Source: Erythrocercus mccallii (lineage: Eukaryota; Chordata; Aves; Passeriformes; Dicruridae). Taken from it: a stretch of 64,000 nucleotides of DNA. Position 1 is the stretch's first letter. Each line of letters opens with the position of its first letter. The notes beneath the pieces were generated by a model. That model had not been told where the DNA came from. It saw nothing but the letters and a program-made list of their open reading frames with translations, and made no database searches. Position numbers and translations under genes: made by a program. Of the stretch, positions 38,415 to 51,268 are shown one piece after another. Where the stretch lies: contig VZRG01001491.1 of NCBI GenBank assembly GCA_013397435.1, forward strand, positions 113,218 through 177,217, written 5' to 3'.

Positions 38415-38836
38415 TGAAGAAGGAAATCCCCCTAAATTGTGGGAAGCTAGACTGAAGAAACGTACTCACACCAATGTGGTCACATACGTTCTCCTTTATT
38501 TTACCTAAAATGGCAGGTTATATACTCTTCAATATTGTTTATATTTTCAAACATTCCCTCATTGGCATACAGCAAACAAAGAATGTAATCAAACATTGTT
38601 TACTTTTACATTTCAGGCAGCTAAGCATTCAAACTAACACCTACACCTATCACTACATAAATTAACTACCTTCTCTCTCTGCATACCTTAAAACAATTTT
38701 TAACTGCGCCACAAATGTTGTCCTCCACTTGGGCCTGTATCTGGGCCCTTACTGGGCCTACACCTGGGCCCAGGCTGGGTTGCCCAACTAATTCAGGAGC
38801 ACATCATGTCCCTGCTCTCTAAGAAATTCTGCTACA
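38415..38836 (-). mobile_element. solo LTR, class II (ERVK-like), copy 3
   Basis: 422 bp, the same length and orientation as copy 2 and about 97% identical by eye. The differences are clustered near 38672-38725 (for example CACAAATGTTGTCC where copy 2 reads CACAGCCTTTGTCC). The right flank starts GGAACCT (38837-38843) and the same heptamer occurs on the left (38406-38412), but two extra bases (AA) separate it from the LTR. This fits a target duplication with a small junction change. No internal retroviral sequence is attached. Confidence 0.9.
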
Positions 38837-38843
38837 GGAACCT

Positions 38844-41800
38844 GCCTGTCTCCTTGCAGGTTAGAAAAGTTCTACCAGCTCCAGTCTGAAAGAGATCTGC
38901 ATGATCCATTGGTGAAGAATATATATATATAAAAAACTTTTTTTATTTGCTTTGTTAAAGGCTTGTTATTTCTGAATCTCCACCAACATTTTATCTCACC
39001 ATCTTCTACTGCTGGTAGTTCAGTGCTTAAAAACTTTCACAAAGATAGTTTTCTTTGGGCTATCATAAAACTTTTATGAGTTCAATTTACTTAGTTAAGG
39101 AAATAGCTAGAAATAAATGGAATATTCTGTACCATTAAATTACAATCTGTTATGAGTGCTTTAACTGCTTCATATGTTATAACACTTGTTTCTTGTTAGG
39201 GTGCATGGTGCAAAATATAGTTAATATGGAGTTACGTAGCAGTAGCATAACTGATTTTTTTTCAAGTTTTAAAATATTTAATCATTGAATATTTAATATT
39301 TTTTCTCTTTTTGGAAGAACAACTTTAAATCAAAACTTCCATTTGTTGATCTATGTATGTTTACAGCTTATATCTACAAGCTTGGACTTCAGACAGCAAT
39401 TGATTTGTTAGAGCCTCCTTGAAGCTGCTTTAACAAAACCTGTTCTTTATGCTTTAAGAAATACTACCTGTCTATAATTTTCTATCTTGATTTATGGAAA
39501 GCCTTATTGTAAGGTTCTGAGTTGAAGACAAAAGGTATTGTAGATATTGCAATTTTTTATGATGTTCTTGATATGAGTTGTGTCCCTCAAGCTACCTCCA
39601 TATGGCATTGATTTCACTGTCCCTTTAGGAAGGAGGAGAGAAGGTGGGGACATTTTCATTGTCTATTTGTGCCTAAATTGTAGAATTTTGAGGTGTTTTT
39701 ATGTGGATCTTTTTCTTGGTTTTGGGGTTTTTTTTTGGCAAATGGGGGAACATAAGCCACATGTGGGTACATGGATAACTACAATGGAGCTATTTCTCTT
39801 ATATCAAACATCCAGGAAAATTCTTCAAAAGTGAAACGATCCTTAAAGAGCATCTTGCTACTATTCCCTAGATTAATTCCTTTTAGATATAGTCTCTGGA
39901 ATGCAGACAGAGCCATTACTGATTTTTTTGCCAAATAGGTTGGTGGGGGGGGTTGAGGTCTTGGGGATTTCTTACGAACAGCTTTTCTGCCAGGGGGTTT
40001 GGCTTTATCATTCATAAGCTTGTTTGTGGTTTGCTTTTTGTTTTTTTCTTTTTTTTATTGTTACAGCAAAGGTCTTAGAAGCTCTCTTACTAGAATGAAA
40101 GATGCCTCAGTGAGCACCAGCCATTTCTCTTCACGCAGTCTTGTCAGTTCTGTACTGCTTCCCACCTGCATTAGATTTAAACTTACGCTGCAGAAATGGA
40201 AGTCTCTCTAGATGATTACTTATTCTCTTTTCCTCTATCTTGATATTTTTAGTACTTCAGAAATAGCTGTATGGATTTTTTTTAATTAACGGTCATTTTG
40301 ATTTTGTTTAGATGACATCTTTTTTCTTGAAGTCCATAATACTTTTTAGCTTCCTTTCCATGCATGTGTTGTTCAGAAATTCCCCCATGCAATTTCAAAT
40401 GATGCACCAGCAATATGAATAAAAGCTTGTGGACCACCCACTTTTCTTGAAAAAGAGGTTGATAAAATTTCTACTTGAACTGACGTTGATAATTCCTGTT
40501 TCATGGCTAAGAGATTTGAAAAGTGAAGTCACTTTTTTATAATTATGAATTTTTATTTATCTGGAAGGCATTTAAAAACATTTTATGTTTTCCAAGGAAA
40601 TGATATTTTGAAGAATGAAGTCTTAACAGTAAAATTATATTAATTTCATAACTGTAAGATGAAAAAGATAAAATAGAAAAAGTATTTGCTGTATTGACAG
40701 CCATGAATATTAATGCATGTTACATTCAGTAGAAAATAAGTAAGGTTTCTCTTAGAACCAGAAATAGCAGTATGTTAGGAACTGATTTTTTACTCCAAAT
40801 GTGTTGGTCTGCTAGAGTTCTGTTGTAGAAAAGCAGAATTTTCCATGACAATGTTAAAAGCAGAAATATTCAGTAAATATTTCTGTTCTGTATTTAAGGG
40901 GAAAACTGATTTCATAACCTGAAATACTTCATTCCAATACTCACAGGATAATTTCTAATTAGAAACCACCAATTATTTTAGAATAAGTAGAAAGCTAACT
41001 TCTTTTATAGTACCTTCAAAGAATTGTTTAAATTCCTAACCGAGCTAAAAAAAGTCCTGAAAAATTGCAAAGGAGCCATGTGACAGAGGAAAAGATCAGA
41101 AAACATCTGATTTTTAAAACCATCATTTACCGATATGACAGCTAAGCAGGGATTTTTGCCAATTCTCAATAGATCAATATAGAGGTTAAAAATCTCATCA
41201 CTGAAAGCACTTCAATTTAATGCATAGTAAAAATAGAAAAATCAGAAAGTTGAAGGATGTTCAAGTTGAGCAGTACCAAGTGCTGATTTCCTAAGTCTCG
41301 TTCAGGTAAGATAAATTTAGCAGAAAGATAAAGTTGTTGCTCTCATCACCCTCTTCAATACCAGGCACGGGAACTGGGCTTGGGAACCCTCACAGGTGTC
41401 AAGTAGTAATGTTTCTACTAGCATTGCAGTCTATTTTGAAAGCTTACTGCAGAGTTTAAATGTATTTTCTTCTGCTGCTTTCTTCTTTTCTCATGACCAT
41501 TCCTATATTGGCTATATTTTAATTTTGATTATCTATATATGTGTTGTTATCTGTATAAATCTTACGTGCATTAGTTGCCAATAGTAATTGCCCTCCTTTG
41601 TCAGTTAATCTTTTGATCTGCCTTCACCTGTGTCTACTCCCTCATGAGAAGTTCTCATGGTTTTTTGGACTAATTATGTTTATGATAAGGGAGGAATAAA
41701 TATCATGCATTTTCTGTTGACAGTATGAAATCAGCAAATTAAAATCTAAATAAAATAATAAGTAATGGCCCTTCCAATGTCCTGTCATCTGAGGGGAAGA

Positions 41801-43009
41801 TATTTTAATTAAAAAAAGCTAAAAGCAAACCAAAACAAAAGAGAAAAAAAATACAGAAAGGTAATATCTTCTCACCAATCTAGGAAGACAGCCTGGTGTT
41901 CGGCTGTTGTTGCTACTGGAATTTGTATGGTTTTGCACTATGTTGAACACTTTCAAACATTTTGGAACAGATTAGTTGTATTAAATTGGCCTTTAGATTT
42001 TTAGTCCGTGCTTCAAGAGGTAGAAGCTGTGATTACTATTTTTTTTAAATGTTGTTGTTTTTGTTGTTAGGCCTCCTCTTTCCCTGATAGGCTTATGTTG
42101 TTACCTGGTGTGAGCTACAAGTACTTGATATTGATGAAGTAATATGGGTACCACTGCTGGGAATACTTTGATGTCTGTTTTCCCCAAGCTCCCCCCTTAC
42201 ACTACATGGTCTTTTCATCTCCTGAAATGTGAGTATCAGATGTATAATATTCATGATTACTTTGTGATACAGCAAAAATTCAGGACTGACCATTCTAAAA
42301 ATGTTTTGAAAAGGTAAGCATCTAACTTTTTCTACTGGCAGAGTGCTGGCCTTAAGTAAACACAAATTTCCCTGTTGTATTTAGTTTTCTTCCACTATAG
42401 ACTGCAATGTGAGTAGGATCAGAACGATTTCTCCCCCATAGTCAAATGCAGCCATTTGTACCTTAGAATAAGGAACACCCTGTGAAAGTTCCAGCGCTTG
42501 GCAGCTTTAAGTTTGAGTGCATTACTTTACTGCATGACTTGGTTCAATTGTTTAAATTGCATAGGAATATTTCTCTCCAGATCATGGATATCCTTACTGA
42601 AAATTAAGTAGAGGTTTGTCTTTTTATTTTATTATTAATAATATTTTTTTTGGTGTCAAACAGTATGGTAGAAAGCAGCACAACATTTAGTCCAGTTGTC
42701 ACCTTGGCAGGTGCAGAGAGAGGAACTTTGGTCGTGCATTTTCTGTGGATTTCATGCTGTCTGGGGTCTGTGATGTCATGTCAAAACCAGCACTGGCTCT
42801 AACACGCTATTCACAACAATGGTACCATGCTGTAAAATCTCTTACAGGGTTCTTTTTTCTTCAAAAAGGTACCTTTGAAGAGAAAGCCATGATTAATGTA
42901 TGTTTGATATAGGGAAGGTACCAGATAATAAAGTTACAAGGTAAAAGACACCAATATTCAAACCTCCAAACTTTTCTTGCCTCTGTATGACTGCAGAGAT
43001 GTAGCAAAC
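38844..43009. other. non-coding AT-rich DNA
   Basis: No gene or clear repeat family. A G8 run lies near 39944 and T-rich tracts near 40040-40060. Open frames are short. Confidence 0.55.
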
Positions 43010-43029
43010 AGCCTGTCAGAGCAGCAACC

Positions 43030-43290
43030 CAGAGACGCCTGTGGCTTTTTGAGCGCTGCTGCTGCTTGGAGGAGCAGCACAGTGCGGGCAGGCAGTTTGT
43101 TTGCCTGTGGGTGCAGAAATCCTTGCTGAGGCTGCGAGGCAGAGAAGCCCCGCAGGGGTCCCGTGCAAGGCAGGACCACGCCGGCAGCTGACGCGTCGGG
43201 CTGCCCTGCCTTGGACAACAGTCTCGCTGCCACCCCTCAGGTCCTCTGATTGGGTGCTCCCAGCGACTGATTACAAATGCTGATGCCGCT
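43030..43290. promoter_or_regulatory. small CpG-rich patch, candidate promoter
   Basis: About 14 CpG dinucleotides fall within 260 bp, in a window where CpG is otherwise rare, and GC content is clearly higher than the flanks. It includes GACGCGTCGGG near 43190 and an inverted CCAAT box (GATTGGG) at about 43248. There is no TATA box. This is a small CpG island in form; avian CpG islands often mark promoters or distal first exons. A GC-rich relic of a mobile element is the main alternative. Confidence 0.35.
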
Positions 43291-43673
43291 TTTGTGATCC
43301 TTTCCACTTGGAGGAGAAATCTCTTATCTCCACCCCCAAGCCCACCTCTAGGATGTAAGTAATGGTGGGAAAACGAAGATGAAAACAGTGCAGTGTGAGT
43401 GACTGGAAATCCAGCAATCTGGTTTAGCTGCAGTGTTATGTAGGAGTCGTCTTCAGACTTCTTACCTTTCGTTTTTCAGCACAAACTGTTTGCAGGTTTT
43501 GGAAGGCTGTGAAAGGACTTACCGTTTGTGTGTTAGTGTTTTCTGTGTATCATCATATTACCTTGCTTTTTCCCTGGAGAGCTGTGTTCAGAGCTTCATG
43601 TGGAAATCATTCTATTGAAGAGAGATAAAAAGGATCTTTAATCTGATTCTCTTTGGATCTTTCTATTTTTATG
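43291..43673 (+). other. splice-like signals downstream of the CpG patch
   Basis: A donor-like GGAT|GTAAGTAA lies at 43355, an acceptor with a good pyrimidine tract (CTTACCTTTCGTTTTTCAG) ends at 43479, and a second donor-like ATG|GTAAGTG lies at 43674. Together they would allow a first exon ending at 43354, a short 125-nt intron and a 194-nt second exon (43480-43673). The sequence between is not open in all frames, so a non-coding RNA or 5' UTR is more likely than coding sequence. The intron is very short, which argues for caution. Confidence 0.22.
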
Positions 43674-45727
43674 GTAAGTGTCAGCATATATTGGCTGAGC
43701 ATAGCTTCTTTGCTGCAGTGCTTGTGCTCTCTCCCTCTCTCCCTCCCCCTTCCCCATCTGTTTTTCTCCCCCTATAGTCTTAGATAAGCTTTGTGACCTT
43801 CACTTAATATCTCGTCATAATCTTCAGCATCTTCATAGCAGATACTGGCTAAGTAAAATACAAGTTTTCTCTTTATTTTGCTCTTTGCCTCCTCTGATCT
43901 GGAGCTCTGAAGTATTGACTGCAAGCTGAGTACTGCCTCTTTGTCCTTGAAACAGGAGGCTTGAGCATTGCTCCTGATTGCCTGGGGCAGCAACGGGATA
44001 CGGTTTTGGGAAACTGGAATAGAGATTAGGTAAAGGTAACTGGCTCATTTCTCTAGTTCTGTACCCTTGCACTGAGGGCAAAGATATCCCCTGCTTGACC
44101 AGCCACCTGGAAAACTCTGAAGCCCCTCAGTGTTCAAGTGTGAGCATACATGTGGTTTGAGCTGGTATTTGCTGTCGTTGGCATGGGGCAGATGGGCTCT
44201 TTCAGCATTTTCAATATAAGCCTCTGTCATCAGGTGGACCTTTTGCATCTTACAAGTGCAGACTAGCTGGGACAAGAAGTTGCAGAATAGGCAACCTAAT
44301 AATCCTCGTCCCTATCTAGCCCTTACAGTTGCAAATTCTTAGCTTTTTGAAGTGCTTTTACATTTCTGCAGTAGGAAAAAGGTGCTTTTAAATGTCTGAA
44401 AATCTGTTCTGTCTTAATTTGTGCTCTAATCTATTTTAACAGGTCTGATTTTATAAATAGGAAAGGTTGTTATTTAGACCACAGCAAACTGTGCCCTCAG
44501 TTTTGTTTGTTTGTTTTTTTCCTTTTCTAGTTTGTTGAATGAGATTTAAAGTAAACCAAACATACAGTTTCTGGTAGATAGATATTTTCCTTTGCTTTTG
44601 GTATGAGAGAACTATGAAAGTATTTCTTTTAACTTGACTGTGTTTCATGCTGTGGATTCATTATGTGGATAGACTCTGCATGGCCCTTACAGGCTGCAGG
44701 AATAATAAAGACTGCTACATCTTCAAAGGTCCACTGAAGGCATAGATATAATACTGGCTCTAACTTGTCACACGGTAGTCTGACTTCAAGCAGAGCAAAG
44801 AGGAGATGTGTTCTTATACCTTTGTTTTATTGAGGTAGGATAAGAATAAAGCTTTTATTCTGTCTCTGCATTGCCTTTTCTGGGTTTAACAAGAGATATG
44901 CTGGTGTCTGGGAATTTTTTTATTTGTTTAATGTAGCTTACATTGTGAGTTAATAAAACAATTTTGTTCATGATTTAGCCAGTAATTCAGAGAGTTTTGC
45001 CTCACATGAACTGATTAGTTGAACAGAGTTTCTGTACCTCCTTTTCCCTCCCTAATGAGTAAAAACTTTAGAACACTGCTGTTATTTTCAATATGCTTGA
45101 TTTTTTTTCTGTACTTGGATGTAACATCCCCTTGTATTGATAAGCATGTATGTGTGTGGCGGGGGAGGGGGAAGCCCAGGTTAGACAAGAGGCATCGGGG
45201 GGAGGAGGAGGCTTACCCAGATCTGCAGATAGAGGACTTCATGATGCAGTGAGGTACCTGCTGCATTGCCCTCAGAACAAGCAGTAATGGCCAGCACATA
45301 GCCCAGATCTCAGTGGTCCGGAGTCATTTCCCCCATCAGATCTTGTGTTTTGGCGTCATGTAGAACCCGCTGGTGCAGCTGATCCTCAGCCTGCTTTCCC
45401 TTCTCACTGATGCAGTGAGGGCATGCTGCAAGCTTCCTACTCTGATAGGGAACAGGCCAGTTTTGGCAATTGTGCAGCTCAAGGAAATGCCTAAAAACAT
45501 TTACCTCTAGTGCAGCCTTTCCCACTGTCTACTACAGAAAGGCTTTGGCACTGTGGTCTATGTGTTACTTAACTCTTTTATTTTAGTAATGAAGGTGCTT
45601 GAGTTTGTTCTCTTCCAGTTTCAGAGAGTGCTCACACAATGACAGCAGCAAAGAAACTTTTTGCTGCAGAAGATATGCAGGGTTCCTGGTAACACACAGG
45701 ATTATGTTAAGCAGTCCTGAGACCCTG

Positions 45728-45745
45728 CAGAACCTGCAGGTTCTG
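45728..45745. repeat. perfect 18-bp palindrome
   Basis: CAGAACCTGCAGGTTCTG is its own reverse complement. Its outer halves (AGAAC/GTTCT-like) faintly resemble a steroid-receptor half-site pair, but the spacing is wrong for a canonical site. Confidence 0.85.
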
Positions 45746-48700
45746 AAATTGCCTTGGAGGAATTAGGCTTAGGCTTTTCTTGATTAAATGTAAAAAGTGA
45801 TTGTGTGCATGCATTTGAACTTGGAGTTTTTTTACCATTTTTTTCCATATAAAATGATTGTAAACTTAAAAAACAAGAGGTTTTGCAAAATACATGCACC
45901 ACTTCAAATATCCTGAAGACCTCACAGTTAATTACAGAACTGCATTCTATTGTTTTTAAAATTTTGTTGTAATAGTCCTATGCCCTAAAAGATTAACAAT
46001 TAATTAGAAGTGTGGCTGCCACTCAAAAATTACCAATGTTTAAGTAAAATTATCTTGTAAAAGCTAATTTTGAACATAAGTGCATAATCATATCTGTCTT
46101 TTTCAATAAAAGTTTAAAAGCCAAAGTGCATAATGTAATGAGTTTTTTCAATAACCTTGAGGCAAAAGGAAGAGAGGAAAAAGATCCTGAAGTATTTTCT
46201 CCAGTTTTAAACTATATGAGCTTGCAATGGGATGTTTGCATTGGGAACCTAACATCTGTGTACTGCAAGAGAGAAGTCTGTGCATCTAAAATTCTTGCCA
46301 GCACATCTTGTTGCAGGCTAAAGGCTGCAGTAGGTAGATATGCTGTTCTATGAATTCTATAAATGCTCTAATAGGGAATGCATGCATAGTACTTCCTTGT
46401 TTCACAGCATGGTGTCATGTTAATTCCTTTGCAGAGTGGCTGAAGACTGCATAGGAAACAACTGCAGGGAAAGAAAAAAAAAAACAACCCTCTGTTCCTT
46501 AGCCAGCCAAAATCACCCAGTGGTCTAATGAAGTAATTGCATTTTTTTCCTTGTGTATGATCAATATGCACTCTTCACTCCACTTGTCTATAGAAGCAAG
46601 TTTTTTAAAGATTTTTACTCCACAAATATTCAAAAATATACATTTATGTTGGGAATATAAATGGGTATGTTTTTTACAGAAAGCTCACTCATTTATCCAT
46701 ACAACTTCAGTAATTTTATGCTTTCCATCTGCTCATACCCTTTCTGACAAAACCTATGCAGATATCTATTGATTATCACTGGCTGAAGAGTTCAGGCGGT
46801 GAATTAGCCATGCTCCAAGTTCCCTCTCTGCCTCAGACTGGAAAGTAATACTGAGATATGCATGTTGCAGAGCTGAAGTCATCAGTACCAGGCAGCACTC
46901 TGGCTAGTGATTCTTTTTCAAGCTGCATCAGCTGTGCTTTTACCTGGCTGATTCTTCATCCATACTGACCCACTTATGAGCCCACATGAATAATCAAAAG
47001 CTGACTGCACCTTCTAGGCTTTCTCCCTTATTCATAAAGCTAACTTTTAAGGTGTTCCTGGACATATTATCCCACTTAGTCTGCAGATTTAGTCCAAGAT
47101 GTTTTCAAGGACTTTGTAACTCTAACGTTGCAGATATTACAAACCTGTCTCTATATGTTTTGCAGCTTTAACACGTCAGCTCTCTTCAGTGCAGTTGCAA
47201 CTTCTGCAGTTCATGGATGTCTGGAAATCCTGTGCGTGAACACTATACCGCATAATCTGTCAGAAATTTAGTGCTGTGGGGAAGCACTAGGCAGGGTGTG
47301 TGAGTGCTACGTGCTTTCTCTGGGTCTGTGGGCAAGGATTAGCTTTCAGGCATTGTTATGTGTGTCCTGTGTCTCCTGTGCCTGCATTCTGTGCCTGTCA
47401 TACCTCAGGAGAGGATTGCATTTTCTTCTTTTTTGTAAGTGCATAGTGCTTTGTGTAGATATGACTGATTCTTCATGGGAACTGTGGTCTTTCACTTCAT
47501 GTCATGCAGGTTTGTTCTTATGTAACTTCTGCATAGGAAACTTCTGCACTGGACAATAAAGTAAGAGGTGTTCTGTGTGTTACAGAACTTTCTCTTGCGT
47601 AGCAAAAGTCACAGTTATGTTATTCCAGACTCAATGTGGTAACAGTGGAGCAGCACTAGGCCTGTTTGACTTGACCAGCATTAAGTGTTCGCATTCTGAT
47701 AATGTGAGATTGCTTTAGAATCAAGAATTTCTCATTGTATAAGGAGAAATAATAGCTTCATTAGGAGTTATGGGTTAGTTCTTCAGTATTCTAGTAGAAG
47801 AGATCTTGGCACTGGAGCAGGCAATGCAAGTGTTTTAATCTTTATGGATAACACCCTGAGTAGGATGAATATCACTAAAGCTGCAATTAGATCCTCAAAT
47901 AAGGGAGCTAAATGGTGTACAGGTCTCTGCACATGCATGGATTTTACTCTAGGAAAGCACAAATCTGAGAGGATTTTTTCAGAAAAGCCTCATATTTCTA
48001 AGGGCTGTGTGTAGATACGAATAATGCTGCAAGACCAATCCTTCAAAAGAGTTTCCTTTTATGATCTCAGGAGGAGTTACAGCAGTCTCACCTCCAAATG
48101 GGCCTCCAAATTCAGCTCTGAGAGAAGACTAGTTCCCACCAAATAGTGAACTTAGAACATAAATCCAGAGGTTTCCAGACTCAGCATTTGCAATCTGATT
48201 GTCCAAAGGGAGGCTTGCTCCCTTTTTTTAGACAACATGGTCCCTCAAAAGTCCATACTACCATAGGTAAATATTTTTAGAAGACAAACAAATTAAATCT
48301 TCTGAATGCATTCTCTGGACATAAGTTCAGATGTTCTAAGATGCCAAGATTATGTAGTTATTGATGATGATCATAGGAGATGAGATTCTCATGCTTTCTA
48401 CAGAGGTAGAATACCAAAAGTTTGAACTTCCAGAAGGTGGTTGGAAATATATCTAAAAGGGATGTCATAATCTTTAGAAAATTATTGCTGTTTAATATGA
48501 AGATAGGAAGAGTAAGCTTCTGTATAATTTATATATCAGGTTTATGTCACTAGTGCTGGGAGATTATTAAAATTGAGCCCGCATCAAAACAGCTTTTCTA
48601 CCTTCATCCATCTGGTCTTGTTGAAACCCCCTTTAGTATGGACATTAATTTCTTATTTTATATAGTGCTTACAGGCTTCAAATATAGAAAAACTTTTCTG

Positions 48701-51160
48701 CCTCCCTTCATTTTTGGATGAGGAAGTTAATTAACAAAATCGCTTGAGGAGAGAAAGACAGAATCTCCTCTGAGCCAGCTTGCTGTATGGAAAAGCTGGT
48801 GATGAGCTGCCTTGGTGATTAGCTGCTTTGGATCAGCAGGAGATATATTCCCATTTCAGATAATTTTCTTTGAAGAAACTGGTTTTCATTAAAATTAAGC
48901 ATAATACTTCATACATGATGTATTAGACCACCAGAGACTTTTTCTAAATGGGCTTGATACTTCTTGGGAAACCACTCCCTGTAAAATGCCAGTTAAAAAT
49001 CCAGAGCTTTGTGAAGTCCATTGGTATTTGTCCATGTATCCTGGCGGACATACAACCTCTCTACATATTGTTCATCTATCCCCCAGCCTCAATTCAATTA
49101 TTTTCCTGTTTGTGCTCTGTGTCACTCTCTTTCCACTGTTTTCCCTTGGTATTAACTTTTCTGCCTTTTTACATATTGATTTGACTTCACATTTTTCTTA
49201 GTTTTGATTTTCATTTGTATTTGGGGGGGAGGGAGTCATAACCATACTAGTTGCCATCCTATGCTGTTTCATCTAGGCAGAAAACTGCTCTGATTCAGTG
49301 CCTAGCAAAAAGCAAATATTGTTCTTTCTAAAGACAGTGTTTTCTAAGAGCTTGATTTCCAGTCCCAACATGTGAAGCATGCATAGAAAAATGGAGAACA
49401 AGAGACAACAACAAACAGGTTTGGCAGGACTAAAGGGCTGGAATTTAAGAGTCAAGTAAAATGTCAGCTTTGTTAACATGAATACTCTTTTCCTTAATCT
49501 AGCAGGAAAATAATATATTTTGTAGCTGCGGAATCTGAGATCAAAGAACCATAACAAAGAGGAATTAAGCAGGTGATACTGGTCTGAATTATTTCAACCT
49601 CTCTGCAGTTTCATGGAGGCAATGCTGCTTTGGTTTATGTTTAGTGTTTTTGAGGCTATTGCCATAAAAATACTTTATTTTATATGAGGGGGAGAAAATG
49701 AATTAAGTTGAATGCTGCTCTGCCCTCAGGAGAAGGAAAAGTATTGCCTCTTCTAAATTCTTGTTGTCCTTTGTTCCCAGAGAAACATCTGCAGCCTTTG
49801 ATTTTCTAGCCTATGTCATTTAAATAAACTCTTCCAGACTGGTGAAAATTTCTGGTCTCATTTAAATAAAATATAGGGTGGTCAAATTTCTACAACTGAT
49901 TTATTTTTGTTTTGAATGTTACTGAGTGTTGCTAATAGTTGTTCTATTCTCTGACTCTTTATGATAACCACCAGATGAGCCTAAAAATAAGAAGTTCTTT
50001 CTAACTGGACACACTGGAATTGCTGTTGATCCATAGACAGAATTTCCCAATTTCCCTTTATAATGTAGTATTTTTGATTTGGATTTCAGAAATGGCTTGG
50101 CAAAAGGCTGGATAACCTTCTACTTCAGCATGCTTCATGAAGTTTACTTAGTTTATATTTCTAATAATAATAGACTCTAAACTATTCTGATTAATATATT
50201 ATGGTTCAATTCTGATGATACAAACAAGTTTCCATCAGTACTCAGTGTCCCATGATGAAGTTGTTACTGCAACTTCTCATTGCACTGTTGTCACCTAGAA
50301 CAGTTCTGCAAAAAAAGTACGCAGTCTTATGTAAGAAAAATACTACTTTATTTTCCTTTTTTACCTAAGAAGTAACATGACTCTATTGTTTTGTGATTAG
50401 TACATTATGTTAATATACCACAACTTCTGTGACAAATTTAGATCTAAATTATCCGGTTGCTTCCTGTAAAGGTCAAGTCAGATCAGCATTCAGGTTTTAA
50501 TTCTGTGGTTTTAATTCTGCTTCATATTTCAGCTACTGTATCTGATCTTATTACAATTCTGCATTTTGTGCTTCTGCTTCTTGCTGGACCTCCTGTCCTT
50601 TGACTGTCTTCCAAGCTCTGCTCCATTCCTCCTTCAGCATTTCTCTGTCCTTCCCTTCTGTTCCTTACCTGCTCCTCAAGACTGTGTCCAGGTGTCCCAC
50701 TCACATACTTATGGGGGTTTTTTGCTTAAAGTTTTGAGCCTTAATGAAAATATGAACTCAAACCACTGAGCTGTGGTACTTCAGCAGTGCTTGTTGTGAG
50801 GTCACCATTCTTTGTAACAGCAATCAAAACTTTCTATGAATTGTTTGTGAAACAATGCAGTCAGTGTTAAAGGTGACATTACAATGTAGATGTGGAGGAT
50901 CAGATTTCAGTATGATTAAGCCTTTTCCTTACTTTAAGGTACACTGCTCAAACTGAAATTTAATATATGTTGCAGTGAGGAGGCATAAAAGGTCTGTGCT
51001 TGTCCTGATTCTCTTTGTGTGAGATTGGTTGCTAAACAGTATCACCTCTGTAAGTTGAGAAGGGAGATAGGTTCAGGACATGTACTTCTTTTCAGTTCCA
51101 AGAGGGACAAGGGGCAAAGAAGAGAGATGGATGTGGCACATATCCACAGGGAGTTTATAT

Positions 51161-51268
51161 TTTGGTTTTGGTTTGTTGGTTGGTTGGGGATTTTTTGTTG
51201 TTGTTGTTGTTTGTTTGGATTTTGTTGGTGGTTTTTGGGGTTTGTTTTTTTTTTGTTTGGGTTTTTTT
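51161..51268. repeat. 108-bp G/T-only low-complexity tract
   Basis: Apart from two A's, all bases on the plus strand are G or T, with no C at all. GTT and TTTG units alternate with G2-G4 runs. It is a strand-asymmetric simple sequence. Confidence 0.9.

Noticed and set aside
31110..38665. Identical 63-codon frames at 31110-31301 and 38474-38665 as a duplicated gene
   Set aside because: Both lie antisense within the two sister LTRs and are shared only because those LTRs are nearly identical.
31051..38836. A full-length provirus bounded by two LTRs
   Set aside because: The target duplications differ, copy 2 has its own matching pair, and there is no retroviral coding sequence between.
42861..43307. 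Minus-strand open frame of 148 codons over the CpG-rich patch
   Set aside because: Higher GC lowers stop frequency. The protein has no known motif, and overlapping frames on both strands are equally open.
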